A DNA stretch of 64,000 nt from Nitrospiraceae bacterium (GTDB lineage Bacteria; Nitrospirota; Nitrospiria; Nitrospirales; Nitrospiraceae): positions 1-64,000 of the forward strand of contig JABFSG010000007.1 of NCBI GenBank assembly GCA_013140715.1, written 5' to 3'. Positions 42,433 through 51,200 of this stretch are shown one piece after another. The notes below the pieces were generated by a model. That model made no database searches. It was given only the letters and a program-made list of their open reading frames with translations, and was not told where the DNA came from. The first letter of the stretch is position 1; each line of letters begins with the position of its first letter. Made by a program: the position numbers and the translations under genes.

Positions 42433-43839
42433 GGGGTCGATTGATTTGAGCACGACGTAAAAGGCGCGGCCTTCTCTCTGGACACGGAGCAAGATCGTAT
42501 CGCCTCGTCGGACCCCGGAAAGAGCAGCATTAAATTCGCCAACCGATCCTACTGGAACGCGGTTTACTTCCTTGATCAGATCGCCTTCATGGAGGCCTTC
42601 CGATTGGGCGAGGCCGCCTGATTCCACTTTGGTGATCAGTGCACCACGAGTTTCCTGCAGTTTGAAGGTATCGGCGAGGCTTGGTGTCAGATCTTGCAGA
42701 TCAAGGCCGAGATTGATTTCAGTACGCGGTTCAGACGTTTCCATCTGTGCCTGGGGAAGGGACGTGGCCACGGCTTGGTCGCGACGTTCAATCAGCGCCA
42801 CGTCAAGGATCAGGCGTTGCCGATCACGAACAATCTCAACCTTCGTCGTTACACCTGGACGCAATCCAGCCACGACGCGCGAAAGGCGATTCGGCGTGTC
42901 GATCACAGCGCCGTCGATATGGGTGAGAATATCGCCGGGTTTGATGCCGGCTGTCGCAGCCGGATCCTTTTCGAAGACTTCGTTGACCAGTACCCCTTCG
43001 CCTTCGTTGACGCCAAACTTACGCGCCAACTCGATCGTCAACGGTTGAATGCTGACGCCCAGCCAGCCTCTTGTCACCCTTCCTTGAGTCAACAGTTGCT
43101 CCATCACCTGCTTGGCCATGTTGGAGGGAATCGCGAAGCCGATCCCTTGGGCGAAGTTGATGATGGCGGTATTGATGCCGATGATTTCGCCGCGGAGATT
43201 AAAAAGCGGACCACCCGAGTTGCCGGGATTGATCGACGCATCCGTTTGGATGAAATTTTCGTAGCGAGAAAGGTTGATGTTTTCCCGGCCGGTCCCGCTG
43301 ACGACGCCGAGCGTAACCGTTCGTTCGAGTCCGAAGGGATTCCCTACGGCAAGGACCCACTGGCCGACCCGTACGGCTGACGAATCTCCGAATCTGGCAC
43401 TGGGGAGAGCATGGTCGGCGCTCACTTTGAGGACGGCTAGGTCCGTATCCGGATCCTTGCCGACAACCTGCGCAATCAGTTTAGACTTATCGGAAAAGCG
43501 CACCTCGATCGTCGTCGCGTCACCGATCACATGGTTGTTGGTGATGATGTATCCATCAGGATCGATGATGACACCGGATCCCGATCCTGAAGCGTTGGGA
43601 ACCCGCTCACGAGCGAATTCCCGACCTTTCGCTCCTCCTGAAAGGGGAATAAGATTGACCACCGAGGGTTTGGTTGATTCGGCCAGGTTGATGATGACCG
43701 TTTGCATCTCTTCCATTAGGCGGATGCCAATTGCACTGTTGGATTCTGGCGTGGCGGCTTCAGCAGCAGTATCAGCTGTGTGAATATCCAGCCAGGCTAA
43801 ACATATGAGGCAGGCTAAGAGTTGTCGCATGGGCATCAT
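42430..43839 (-). CDS. HtrA/DegP-type periplasmic serine protease
   Basis: A 469-aa protein with an N-terminal signal sequence (residues 1-25, RQLLACLICLAWLDIHTA). The trypsin-like domain shows the catalytic triad His (GYIITNNHVIGD), Asp (DPDTDLAVLKV) and Ser (INPGNSGGPLFNLRGEIIGI). Two PDZ domains follow: RGWLGVSIQPLTIELARKFG and a second with GALITKVESGGLAQSEGLHEGDLI. DegP/DegQ/MucD-like proteases degrade or refold damaged envelope proteins. The product is periplasmic. A small TrkA_C gene lies 25 bp upstream on the same strand. Confidence 0.93.
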   Translation of the reverse strand: MMPMRQLLACLICLAWLDIHTADTAAEAATPESNSAIGIRLMEEMQTVIINLAESTKPSVVNLIPLSGGAKGREFARERVPNASGSGSGVIIDPDGYIITNNHVIGDATTIEVRFSDKSKLIAQVVGKDPDTDLAVLKVSADHALPSARFGDSSAVRVGQWVLAVGNPFGLERTVTLGVVSGTGRENINLSRYENFIQTDASINPGNSGGPLFNLRGEIIGINTAIINFAQGIGFAIPSNMAKQVMEQLLTQGRVTRGWLGVSIQPLTIELARKFGVNEGEGVLVNEVFEKDPAATAGIKPGDILTHIDGAVIDTPNRLSRVVAGLRPGVTTKVEIVRDRQRLILDVALIERRDQAVATSLPQAQMETSEPRTEINLGLDLQDLTPSLADTFKLQETRGALITKVESGGLAQSEGLHEGDLIKEVNRVPVGSVGEFNAALSGVRRGDTILLRVQREGRAFYVVLKSIDP

Positions 43840-43864
43840 CCGACGTCTAGCAGTCTTACTCCTT

Positions 43865-44536
43865 TTAGGGTCTTCGAGCAGCCGAGGCGATCGCCGATTC
43901 GATTGACAGGGGTCTCGTATCCGGCGCTGGGGTAAATTCCGTGATCACCTGTGCGAGGTCTGCTTGCAGACCGATAAACACCAGGACGTCGTTAACGCGC
44001 ACTATCAAGCTAGTCTCCGGCGGCACAAGAATTGGGCCTCGAAGGATGGTGATGAGACGAACCGATCTAGGCAATACCAGTGTGGCAAGTGATTTTCCAA
44101 TAACCGGTGATCCTTTTGAGACAGGAAGCCTTTCGATGGCAGCGGCGCGAAGACTTAAGTCCTGTTGCAGTGTTAAAAGGTCCTGGTGGATCGTCTCCAG
44201 CTTGAGATCACTGATAAGGCTGTCAACGCTGAGCAATGTCTGTTTAAGTTGGTGAACCCGGAGGCTAGCCTGACCGAGAGAATGTTCCAGTTGATCGGAT
44301 GGTAAGGTTGACTCATGGTTAAACGGAGGTCGCCTGGCGCAGAGGATGGCAATCTCACGGCCGAGCTCTCCATGGACTTGTTCGATTTGGGTCAAGAGGG
44401 TTGATGCCTGGTTGTGCAATCTGAGGATTTGCACCTTACGGTTAGTACGTTCGGCAAGAGCAAGCACGGTTTCATAGATGGCGCTTCCAGTGACGGACAG
44501 CTCCTGTTGTATGCGTCCGAGTAATTCAAGGGACAT
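43865..44536 (-). CDS. Coiled-coil protein with C-terminal TrkA_C (RCK_C) domain
   Basis: A 223-aa protein with no membrane helix. Residues ~1-140 are helical, with repeated Leu/Gln/Glu spacing that suggests a coiled coil (LLTQIEQVHGELGREIA; HQDLLTLQQDLSLRAAAIE). Residues ~143-210 match a TrkA_C domain: VIGKSLATLVLPRSVRLITILRG, ILVPPETSLIVRVNDVLVFIG. RCK_C domains bind ligands such as nucleotides or ions in K+ channels and transporters, but here the TrkA_N NAD-binding domain and any channel are absent. PhoU-like helical partners are known in other systems; the true role is unknown. Confidence 0.7.
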   Translation of the reverse strand: MSLELLGRIQQELSVTGSAIYETVLALAERTNRKVQILRLHNQASTLLTQIEQVHGELGREIAILCARRPPFNHESTLPSDQLEHSLGQASLRVHQLKQTLLSVDSLISDLKLETIHQDLLTLQQDLSLRAAAIERLPVSKGSPVIGKSLATLVLPRSVRLITILRGPILVPPETSLIVRVNDVLVFIGLQADLAQVITEFTPAPDTRPLSIESAIASAARRP

Positions 44537-44775
44537 AAATTCAAAACCTAGTTAGGTCCGATAAGAACTATTATGTTAACTATTAGCTCGTTCACCCAAT
44601 CCACTCACAGTCACATACACTCCCCCATTTACTCTTGTTGTTTCAAGAAGTAAATGCCTTTACGAATTTGTAATCGCTCACTCTCGGTAGCTGAAATTGG
44701 ATGGGTCACGTCAACGTCTATCCTAGAATATTTATGCGGAGTATAGTAGCACCTGCTCAAAACAGAGGACCAATC

Positions 44776-46422
44776 ATGGCGCATCATCCTCTCGCTGGTC
44801 AGCCGACGCCGGTATCGGTACTGGCCAATATCCCACGTCTCATCACAGCGTACTATGCCGATAAGCCCGATACGAGTCTGACTGGGCAGCGCGTGACTTT
44901 CGGGACGTCTGGCCATCGCGGCACATCCTTCAAGCGAAGCTTTAATGAAGCTCATATTATCGCTGTTACACAGGCAATCTATGAATATCGGAGTAAGGAA
45001 AATATCACCGGCCCCCTCTATCTAGGGATGGACACACATGCCCTGTCCGAACCGGCATTTGTCACCGTCCTCGAGGTACTGGCAGCCAAGGGCGTGGAAG
45101 TAATGGTGGACCGGTATGGCGGTTATACACCGACCCCCGTCATCTCCCATGCGATCCTGACATACAATCGAGGCAGGAGTGTAGGCCTAGCAGACGGTAT
45201 TGTCATCACACCTTCGCACAACCCACCGGAGGACGGAGGTATCAAGTACAACCCACCCCATGGTGGACCTGCTGACACAGTGGTGACGAAATGGATTGAA
45301 GATCGCGCAAATGCCCTCCTTGCCGCCGATCTGCAAGGTGTGACGCGCCTGTCGTACGACCAGGCGCGCCGCGCAAGTACGACTCACCAGCATGATTACA
45401 TTGGGGCCTATGTCGGGGATCTACAGCACGTCGTCGATCTGAGTCTCATCAAGTCAGCCGGGTTGAAGCTCGGTATCGATCCGCTCGGCGGGTCCGGTGT
45501 CGGTTACTGGCAACCGTTAGCAGAGCGATATGGTTTGAGCATCGAGATAGTGAACTCTTCTGTCGATCCGACATTCCGGTTCATGCCGCTCGATTGGGAT
45601 GGCAAGATTCGTATGGACTGTTCTTCTCCCTCTGCGATGGCAAATCTTATCGCCCTGAAAGATCGGTTCGATGTCGCTTTTGGGAACGATCCGGATAACG
45701 ATCGACACGGGATTGTCACCCGCACATCAGGCCTCATGAACCCCAACCATTATCTTGCTGTCGCAATCGCATACCTCTTTGCTCACCGCCCTGGGTGGAA
45801 ACCAGAGGCCGCCATTGGGAAAACGCTCGTCAGCAGCAGCCTGATCGATCGTGTGGCAATGAAGGTCAAACGCAAGCTGGTCGAAGTACCGGTTGGATTC
45901 AAGTGGTTCGTGAATGGGTTGCTCGACGGGTCGCTCGGTTTCGGTGGGGAAGAAAGCGCCGGAGCGTCATTTCTACGTCGTGATGGCACAGTTTGGACCA
46001 CGGACAAAGACGGCATCATTATGAATCTTCTGTCAGCCGAGATGATGGCCAAGACCGGTCGTGATCCTGGCGAACTGTATCGAGATCTGACGAAAGAACT
46101 CGGAGAGCCGGTCTACGAGCGGATCGATGCGGTCGCGACGCCTGGACAGAAGACCATCCTGTCGAGGCTTTCACCTGATCAAGTACAGTCCACAGAGCTG
46201 GCCTGCGACAAAATCGTAGCCAAGCTGACGACAGCCCCTGGCAATGGCGCCTCAATCGGCGGATTGAAAGTCGTGACTGAGCAAGGCTGGTTCGCTGCCC
46301 GCCCCTCCGGCACCGAGGATGTGTATAAGCTCTATGCCGAGAGCTTCAAAGGGAAGGACCATTTGAAAAAGATTCAGGAAGAAGCACAGGCATTGGTAGG
46401 CAAAGCCCTGTCCATAATTTAG
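44776..46422 (+). CDS. pgm: Phosphoglucomutase (alpha-D-glucose phosphate-specific)
   Basis: The enzyme interconverts glucose-1-phosphate and glucose-6-phosphate. ATG 44776 with AGAGGA upstream gives 548 aa, the length of E. coli Pgm. An upstream ATG would add 25 residues that do not look native. Motifs are [19 protein letters not shown], the phosphoserine loop [20 protein letters not shown], the Mg2+ site [28 protein letters not shown] (sugar loop) and the phosphate-binding [15 protein letters not shown]. It supplies the precursor for UDP-glucose, the substrate of GalE at 12349. Confidence 0.96.
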   Translation: MAHHPLAGQPTPVSVLANIPRLITAYYADKPDTSLTGQRVTFGTSGHRGTSFKRSFNEAHIIAVTQAIYEYRSKENITGPLYLGMDTHALSEPAFVTVLEVLAAKGVEVMVDRYGGYTPTPVISHAILTYNRGRSVGLADGIVITPSHNPPEDGGIKYNPPHGGPADTVVTKWIEDRANALLAADLQGVTRLSYDQARRASTTHQHDYIGAYVGDLQHVVDLSLIKSAGLKLGIDPLGGSGVGYWQPLAERYGLSIEIVNSSVDPTFRFMPLDWDGKIRMDCSSPSAMANLIALKDRFDVAFGNDPDNDRHGIVTRTSGLMNPNHYLAVAIAYLFAHRPGWKPEAAIGKTLVSSSLIDRVAMKVKRKLVEVPVGFKWFVNGLLDGSLGFGGEESAGASFLRRDGTVWTTDKDGIIMNLLSAEMMAKTGRDPGELYRDLTKELGEPVYERIDAVATPGQKTILSRLSPDQVQSTELACDKIVAKLTTAPGNGASIGGLKVVTEQGWFAARPSGTEDVYKLYAESFKGKDHLKKIQEEAQALVGKALSII

Positions 46423-46464
46423 TAAGAGAAGGCTATCTTTCCAGGATTGGCATGAGAAGTATGA

Positions 46465-46679
46465 ATGTTTGAGACGGGCAGCATATCGGTCTTGCTGTGG
46501 GGATTGCTGTTCGGGTCAATTGGCTTTGGATTTTTTTGTATGGGAAAAAGCAAAAGGCGGTCGTGCCCCTCATCGCAGGAATCGCACTCTGTGTCGTCCC
46601 CTATTTTATTGCCAACGTGTACATACTTGTCACGGTCGGGGTGCTCCTCATGGCCATCCCATTTTTTGTGCGAATATAA
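46465..46679 (+). pseudogene. Small two-helix membrane protein gene, frame broken at a T7 run
   Basis: From ATG 46465 the first frame reads MFETGSISVLLWGLLFGSIG and stays family-like up to GFF. After a run of seven T (46531-46537) the natural continuation YGKKQKAVVPLIAGIALC and VPYFIANVYILVTVGVLLMA lies in the -1 frame, ending at 46679. Joined, they give a ~71-aa protein with two to three membrane helices of a family I have seen as an uncharacterised small membrane protein in related bacteria. Either one T was lost in the DNA or assembly, or the ribosome slips -1 on the U7 run. Confidence 0.7.
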
Positions 46680-46706
46680 AGTAGAATGACCGCGTGCCGG
46701 TATCTT

Positions 46707-48329
46707 CTATTTGGGATCGCCGTTTCCCGATGAAACCCGCCGCTCGCCGATTCCTACTCGCAGCGCCTCCACATCCAACTCGTGCTCGAGACGATGCAGC
46801 ACATCGTCGCTGATGGCCCCGTCGTTGCGCAGGCCGATCATCGCAAGGCGCTCTGCGGTCAACGTCTCATGCCGTAACCGCCGAAACGCCTCCCCGGTTT
46901 CAGCCGTACATTCAGCCACTGTTCCATCCTGGGCATAGCGCTCCACGCGTTCGCCATAGTGCACGCGCATCTGATCGAGATGTTCGGCAACGGGCCATCC
47001 TTCGTTCGCGATCTCGTCCAGGCGTACGAGCGCCGCCGTCGCGGCATGTTCCCGTGCCCGCATTTCCTCATGTTCCAAACTCCCGTCTTCTCGTAATTTT
47101 ATGGCGTGGATCACAGGGGCCAGTGATAAGCCCTGTAACACCAACGTAGCGAGAATCACCGAGAAGGTGATCAGGATGATTTCGGCCCGAAAGGGAAACG
47201 GCGCCCCGGAAACCGTAGTCAGTGGCAGCGCCAACGCCGCTGCGAGCGATACGATCCCGCGCATACCGGTCCAGCCGATAATAAACAGCGTTGACCAAGC
47301 CGGCATCGGATCACGCGCACGTAGCGAAGGGCTGATGAGTCTCGGGATCCAGGCGGCCAGCGGCACCCAGATCAGGCGCACCACGATTGCCGTGACACTC
47401 ACGAGCGCCCCGCTGAGAATGAGCGGCAGGAACATGGCCGATGGGATGGCCTCACGGAGCGCATCGAGTTGCAGACCAATCAGAATAAAAATGACTCCGT
47501 TGAGTACAAATACAAGGAAATCCCACACGGCTCTTGCCTGAATCCTGGTCATCGGCGCTACCGCTTCGCTGAAATGCCTGCGAAGATAGAGGCCGCCAGC
47601 CACGCAGGCCAACACGCCCGAAGAGTGCGCCTGTTCAGCCAAGACCCAGGCGATGTACGGTACGAGGAGCGTGATGGCAATCTCGCTGAAACTGTCTTCT
47701 ACGAATCTCAATGCCCACCGGGCCACCACGCTCACCAAGAGTCCAACAGCGACTCCCACTGCCGCCGCCATAAAAAAGTCCAGCACGGTGTCGCTCAACG
47801 TATAGGTGCCACTGACGGCCGCCACAACCGCGGTGCGATAGAGAATAAGCGCCGTCGCATCGTTCACGAGACTCTCCCCTTCCAGGATGGTGACCACGCG
47901 GCGCGGAAGACCGATTCGCTTCGCGACCGCGGTGGCCGACACGGCATCGGGCGGTGAAATAATCGCCCCCAACGCAATGGCCCCAGCCCAACCCAATCCC
48001 GGCAGACAGATGTGTGCGACCATCGCGACGGCGGCAGTTGTCGCCAAGACGAGCCCGACAGCCAGCAGGGTAATTGGACGGATATTTGATCGAAAATCAC
48101 GCCACGAGGTAAAGTAGGCAGCAGACCAGAGAATAGGAGGAAGAAAGACCAGGAACACAATGTCTGGGTCGAGGCGCAACGTCGGTACCCCGGGAATGAA
48201 GCTTAAGGCTAACCCTCCGATCACCAGCAAAATCGGGTAAGGGACCACGAGTTTTCGTGCGATCGCCGCTAGGGCAAGCACGGCAATCAAGAGCAAAATA
48301 ACCGTCTGGAGTTGATGAAGGCTTTCCAT
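46707..48329 (-). CDS. Na+/H+ antiporter, CPA1 family
   Basis: A 540-aa protein with ~12 membrane helices and a ~120-aa cytoplasmic tail (from ~KLREDGSLEHEEMRAREH). The CPA1/NhaP signatures are ALGAIISPPDAVSATAVAKRIGLP, whose Asp residue is essential for ion binding, LEGESLVNDATALILYR and WTGMRGIVSLAAALALP. Bacterial members exchange Na+, Li+ or K+ for H+ and help with pH and salt balance. It stands alone, convergent with the small membrane gene. Confidence 0.92.
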   Translation of the reverse strand: MESLHQLQTVILLLIAVLALAAIARKLVVPYPILLVIGGLALSFIPGVPTLRLDPDIVFLVFLPPILWSAAYFTSWRDFRSNIRPITLLAVGLVLATTAAVAMVAHICLPGLGWAGAIALGAIISPPDAVSATAVAKRIGLPRRVVTILEGESLVNDATALILYRTAVVAAVSGTYTLSDTVLDFFMAAAVGVAVGLLVSVVARWALRFVEDSFSEIAITLLVPYIAWVLAEQAHSSGVLACVAGGLYLRRHFSEAVAPMTRIQARAVWDFLVFVLNGVIFILIGLQLDALREAIPSAMFLPLILSGALVSVTAIVVRLIWVPLAAWIPRLISPSLRARDPMPAWSTLFIIGWTGMRGIVSLAAALALPLTTVSGAPFPFRAEIILITFSVILATLVLQGLSLAPVIHAIKLREDGSLEHEEMRAREHAATAALVRLDEIANEGWPVAEHLDQMRVHYGERVERYAQDGTVAECTAETGEAFRRLRHETLTAERLAMIGLRNDGAISDDVLHRLEHELDVEALRVGIGERRVSSGNGDPK

Positions 48330-48443
48330 ATCGCGTTCATGGTACGCGAATCGTACGTGTAAAAAACAGGGACATCCTGGAGAATGTCAGTCCAGGGCAG
48401 CATTCGGACGTAGAAGACGAGAGAGTGGGTGACGAAACGGAGC

Positions 48444-49124
48444 CTATCTGGAAAGAGGAGAGATTGTGATCCGACGGAAGACTTCCGCATACATTCCTGC
48501 CGGAGCGCTCGCTTTTGGATCGGCGAACACGGCTCGCCACCGGTTCAATCCCAAGACTCCTTCTCCATAGGGTATCGTGGCCACTTGGCTATGATGTTCC
48601 GCGATGGCGGCCATTTTTTTAGCCACATGGAGGTCAATGTATTCAAGGCGGTTCCAAGTCGCGAAGGGGCCCCAGATTTCGTACGCCCAGATGCCACCGC
48701 TTAGGACGATACCTGCTTCAAGGACGCTTTCCCTTGCTAATTTTGCGGCAAGACGATGGGCCGGATGTCGGTCACATTCTTCATCCAGGGTGTAAACTTC
48801 AGTTGGCCGCAGGCGAGCGAGTATCTCGACGAGACGATGTGTAACCGCCTTCGTATCGATTTCATCTGTCGCGTCCGGTTCGTTGCAAAAGATCACGTCT
48901 TTCACTCCCAAGACGCCGGCGGCATTGAGGGCTTCCCCTCTTCTCACTTCGGCCATCCGTTGCTCCGTCAAGGCGAAGGGATTTGATGACCTGCCACCGT
49001 TTGTCACCACGATGGACGTAACCACAGCCGTGGAGTCCACCAGTTTGGCGACCGTTCCGCCCATGCCGATTTCCATATCATCAGGATGCGCGCTGATAAT
49101 GACGACCTTGCGGCTCGCAGCCAT
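48444..49124 (-). CDS. PIG-L (LmbE-like) family deacetylase
   Basis: A 226-aa protein with the zinc-binding AHPDD motif in VVIISAHPDDMEIGMGG (residues 7-23) and a later zinc His in CDRHPAHRLAAKLA. PIG-L enzymes remove acetyl groups from N-acetylglucosamine conjugates; relatives include BshB of bacillithiol synthesis, MshB and GlcNAc-PI deacetylase. Which substrate is used here cannot be told, since no bshA or bshC is nearby. It starts 10 bp after the lipA stop and is likely co-transcribed with it. Confidence 0.88.
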   Translation of the reverse strand: MAASRKVVIISAHPDDMEIGMGGTVAKLVDSTAVVTSIVVTNGGRSSNPFALTEQRMAEVRRGEALNAAGVLGVKDVIFCNEPDATDEIDTKAVTHRLVEILARLRPTEVYTLDEECDRHPAHRLAAKLARESVLEAGIVLSGGIWAYEIWGPFATWNRLEYIDLHVAKKMAAIAEHHSQVATIPYGEGVLGLNRWRAVFADPKASAPAGMYAEVFRRITISPLSR

Positions 49125-49133
49125 TGTTGACCT

Positions 49134-50066
49134 CTACACTTCGTGGACTGCCTGCTGTTCGGCGTGGTAGGAACTTCTGACCAGCGGCCCTGATTCGACG
49201 TGGGTGAAGCCCAGGGCTATCCCCTCCTCTTTCAATAGGACGAACTCGCTGGGATCATAAAACCGAGCGACCGGCAAATGTTCTCTAGACGGCTGAAGAT
49301 ATTGTCCAATGGTCATGATGTCGCAACCGACGGAGCGGAGGTCTCTCATGACTTCGCGGGCCTCGTTCATAGTTTCACCCATGCCAAGGATCAATCCGGA
49401 CTTGGTCTTCATGCCCAACTGCTTCGCTTTACCCAGTAACTCGATCGATCGCTGATATTTTCCTTGGGGTCTGATGGCCGGGAACAGCCGGCGGACCGTT
49501 TCAATGTTATGATTCAATATCTCAGGTTTTTCGCTACAGACGGTTGCAAGGGCCGCCGCGTTTCCTTCGAAATCCGGAATCAAGACTTCAATCGTGCAGT
49601 CAGGACTAAGCTGTCTTGTCTGCCGGATCGTGTCGGCAAAGATTGCGGCGCCGCCGTCGTCCAGTTCATCCCGGTTTACCGAGGTGATCACAGCATGGCG
49701 AAGACCGAGCGCCTGGATTGCGGTGGCGACACGACCCGGTTCCTCATGATCGATTGCCCCTGGCTTGCCGGTCTCGACCGAACAGTAGTGGCAGCGTCTG
49801 GTGCAGATATCGCCTAAGATGAGAAAGGTCGCAGTACGTGAGTTCCAACATTCCCATCGATTCGGACAGCGCGCTTCTTCGCAGATGGTATGGAGCTTGA
49901 GCCGGTCCATTGTCTGCTTGATGTCTAGGTAGTCCTGACCGGTTCTGGCGTCAACTTTGAACCAGGGCGGGAGACGCTGGCGACTGAAGGCTGAAGGCTG
50001 AAGGCTGATAGTAGAGGAGGCATCAGCTGCAGGAGGTTGAAGTTCGTGGAGGGGAATAAAGCTCAT
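49134..50066 (-). CDS. lipA: Lipoyl synthase
   Basis: A radical-SAM enzyme that inserts two sulfurs into octanoyl-bound lipoyl domains. The auxiliary 4Fe-4S cluster ligands are in TICEEARCPNRWECW. The radical-SAM cluster motif is CTRRCHYC (CxxxCxxC), followed by GLRHAVITSVNRDEL-DGGAAIFA. The final auxiliary ligand Ser/Arg region is GPLVRSSYHAEQQ. The 310-aa length includes ~34 residues before RLPPWFKV, which are encoded in part by a CTGAAGG heptad array (49984-50011). No ribosome-binding site is obvious. lipB is not in the window. Confidence 0.95.
   Translation of the reverse strand: MSFIPLHELQPPAADASSTISLQPSAFSRQRLPPWFKVDARTGQDYLDIKQTMDRLKLHTICEEARCPNRWECWNSRTATFLILGDICTRRCHYCSVETGKPGAIDHEEPGRVATAIQALGLRHAVITSVNRDELDDGGAAIFADTIRQTRQLSPDCTIEVLIPDFEGNAAALATVCSEKPEILNHNIETVRRLFPAIRPQGKYQRSIELLGKAKQLGMKTKSGLILGMGETMNEAREVMRDLRSVGCDIMTIGQYLQPSREHLPVARFYDPSEFVLLKEEGIALGFTHVESGPLVRSSYHAEQQAVHEV
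49984..50011. repeat. CTGAAGG heptad tandem array inside lipA
   Basis: Three perfect CTGAAGG units (49984-50004) are followed by CTGATAG. On the lipA strand they encode the LQPSAFS segment, and because 7 is not a multiple of 3 each unit is read in a different frame. The copy number can therefore change the reading frame near the start of lipA. Confidence 0.8.
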
Positions 50067-50079
50067 GGGCGATGACTAT

Positions 50080-50448
50080 TCATTGGTTGCGGGGGCGAAT
50101 CCAGTTTAAGAATTTCGCTACGACTCCCTGATGTCCTAATTCAGTTCGTTCTGGTTCAATTTCCGGGTCGGGATATTCGATCCAGAGTTCTTGCGAACCG
50201 AGGTAGCGGTTGTTGCGGAAGCTCATCTGTGTTCGAAGTTGCCGATAGCCTTGGGCTTGCAAGGTTTGGACTAATATACGCAACGATTCATCTTGAGTCT
50301 GGCTCGCCTCGGTCTTGATGAGAACCGTTTCATAGCGAAGGACGGCCCGATAGTCCTCCCCCACCCGTTCGAACACCAGCGGCCTGCTGAAGCCCCGTTC
50401 TTTTGCATCGAGCCCAGCCAGCTGGTATCTGTCGAGGTTCTCCTCCAT
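50080..50448 (-). CDS. Hypothetical 122-aa protein
   Basis: A small soluble protein of unknown family. Alternating beta-like segments (DYRAVLRYETVLIKTEA, RQLRTQMSFRNNRYLGSQELWIEYP) and a helix between them (SLRILVQTLQAQG) suggest a compact alpha/beta fold. The tail KFLNWIRPRNQ is basic. It lies 13 bp upstream of the lipA start on the same strand, and 22 bp downstream of another unknown gene, so it sits in a probable operon from the desaturase or Mrp to PIG-L. No cofactor motif is visible. Confidence 0.65.
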   Translation of the reverse strand: MEENLDRYQLAGLDAKERGFSRPLVFERVGEDYRAVLRYETVLIKTEASQTQDESLRILVQTLQAQGYRQLRTQMSFRNNRYLGSQELWIEYPDPEIEPERTELGHQGVVAKFLNWIRPRNQ

Positions 50449-50470
50449 GGCGAAAGCCAGCTACAGGCGG

Positions 50471-50836
50471 TTAGTCCATCGCCCGGAAAACTGCGACGAG
50501 ATCGCTTAAGGCAATGGTCTTGTTCTTGAGAATCGCTCGCTCTGCCTGGATTGTTTCACGCATCGTGATATCGGCGGTGCCGGTTTTCAAACAGGTCACA
50601 CCCAAAGACAAGATACGGTCGCACTCTTGTGCGAGCTTGTTCTGTACCACGGGATTGACGGCGAGAATTTCCATCAGTTGGCGCCTAGTCTCAGTGAGAT
50701 GACCTTGCAGTTCTGAATCAGGATAGCTCTTACGGGCCGCGTCGTCAAAACAGCGATCCAGGTATTGAAGGAGAAACATGTAGAGCCGCACCAGAGCGGC
50801 AGCGACATCGATTTGGTCTTTGGCGGAGTTAGTCAT
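50471..50836 (-). CDS. Hypothetical helical 121-aa protein
   Basis: The sequence is almost wholly helical (VAAALVRLYMFLLQYLDRCFDD; HLTETRRQLMEILAVNPVVQNKLAQECDRIL). Four cysteines are not in a recognised motif. There is no signal peptide or membrane span. I do not recognise the family. It lies between the Rieske gene (32 bp upstream) and the 50080 gene on one strand. Confidence 0.65.
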   Translation of the reverse strand: MTNSAKDQIDVAAALVRLYMFLLQYLDRCFDDAARKSYPDSELQGHLTETRRQLMEILAVNPVVQNKLAQECDRILSLGVTCLKTGTADITMRETIQAERAILKNKTIALSDLVAVFRAMD

Positions 50837-50868
50837 GATGAGAAGGCCTCTTTTCGGGAGTAACAGAG

Positions 50869-51174
50869 TTAAACCAATACTTTCACGTCTGCGCCTTCAA
50901 TCTTTACTTCGTATCGTGCAACTTTTGCCGCGGGATTTGCCACGCAAGTGCCGGTGGTGACATCGTACTGCCAGCCGTGCCATGGACAGGTCACGATAGC
51001 TCCTTCGACATCTCCCTCCCCGAGCGGGCCGCCTCGGTGGATACAGGTGTTGTCGATCGCGTGGAAGGTGCCATCAATATTGAAGATGGCTAGAGTCTTG
51101 CCGCTCACTTCCACCACCATGCCGCTTCCTGGTTTGAGTCCAACTGCGTCTGTTACCCTGAGGAACTCCCCCAT
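50869..51174 (-). CDS. Rieske [2Fe-2S] ferredoxin (NirD/BphF type)
   Basis: GGGGGAC before the ATG at 51172-51174 favours this start, giving 101 aa; a start ten codons upstream is possible. The cluster ligands are CIHRGG (Cys-x-His) and CPWHGWQYD (Cys-x2-His). The protein is a small soluble electron carrier, as in dioxygenase ferredoxins or the small nitrite reductase subunit. No oxygenase component is adjacent. It lies 26 bp downstream of the Mrp gene and could receive its cluster with Mrp help, which is inference. Confidence 0.9.
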   Translation of the reverse strand: MGEFLRVTDAVGLKPGSGMVVEVSGKTLAIFNIDGTFHAIDNTCIHRGGPLGEGDVEGAIVTCPWHGWQYDVTTGTCVANPAAKVARYEVKIEGADVKVLV

Positions 51175-51200
51175 TCTGTCCCCCGTTCTTTCGTCACAAT

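Noticed and set aside
20011-50011. Heptad arrays as CRISPR repeats
   Set aside because: Units are 7 bp, contiguous and without unique spacers, and no cas gene is in the window.
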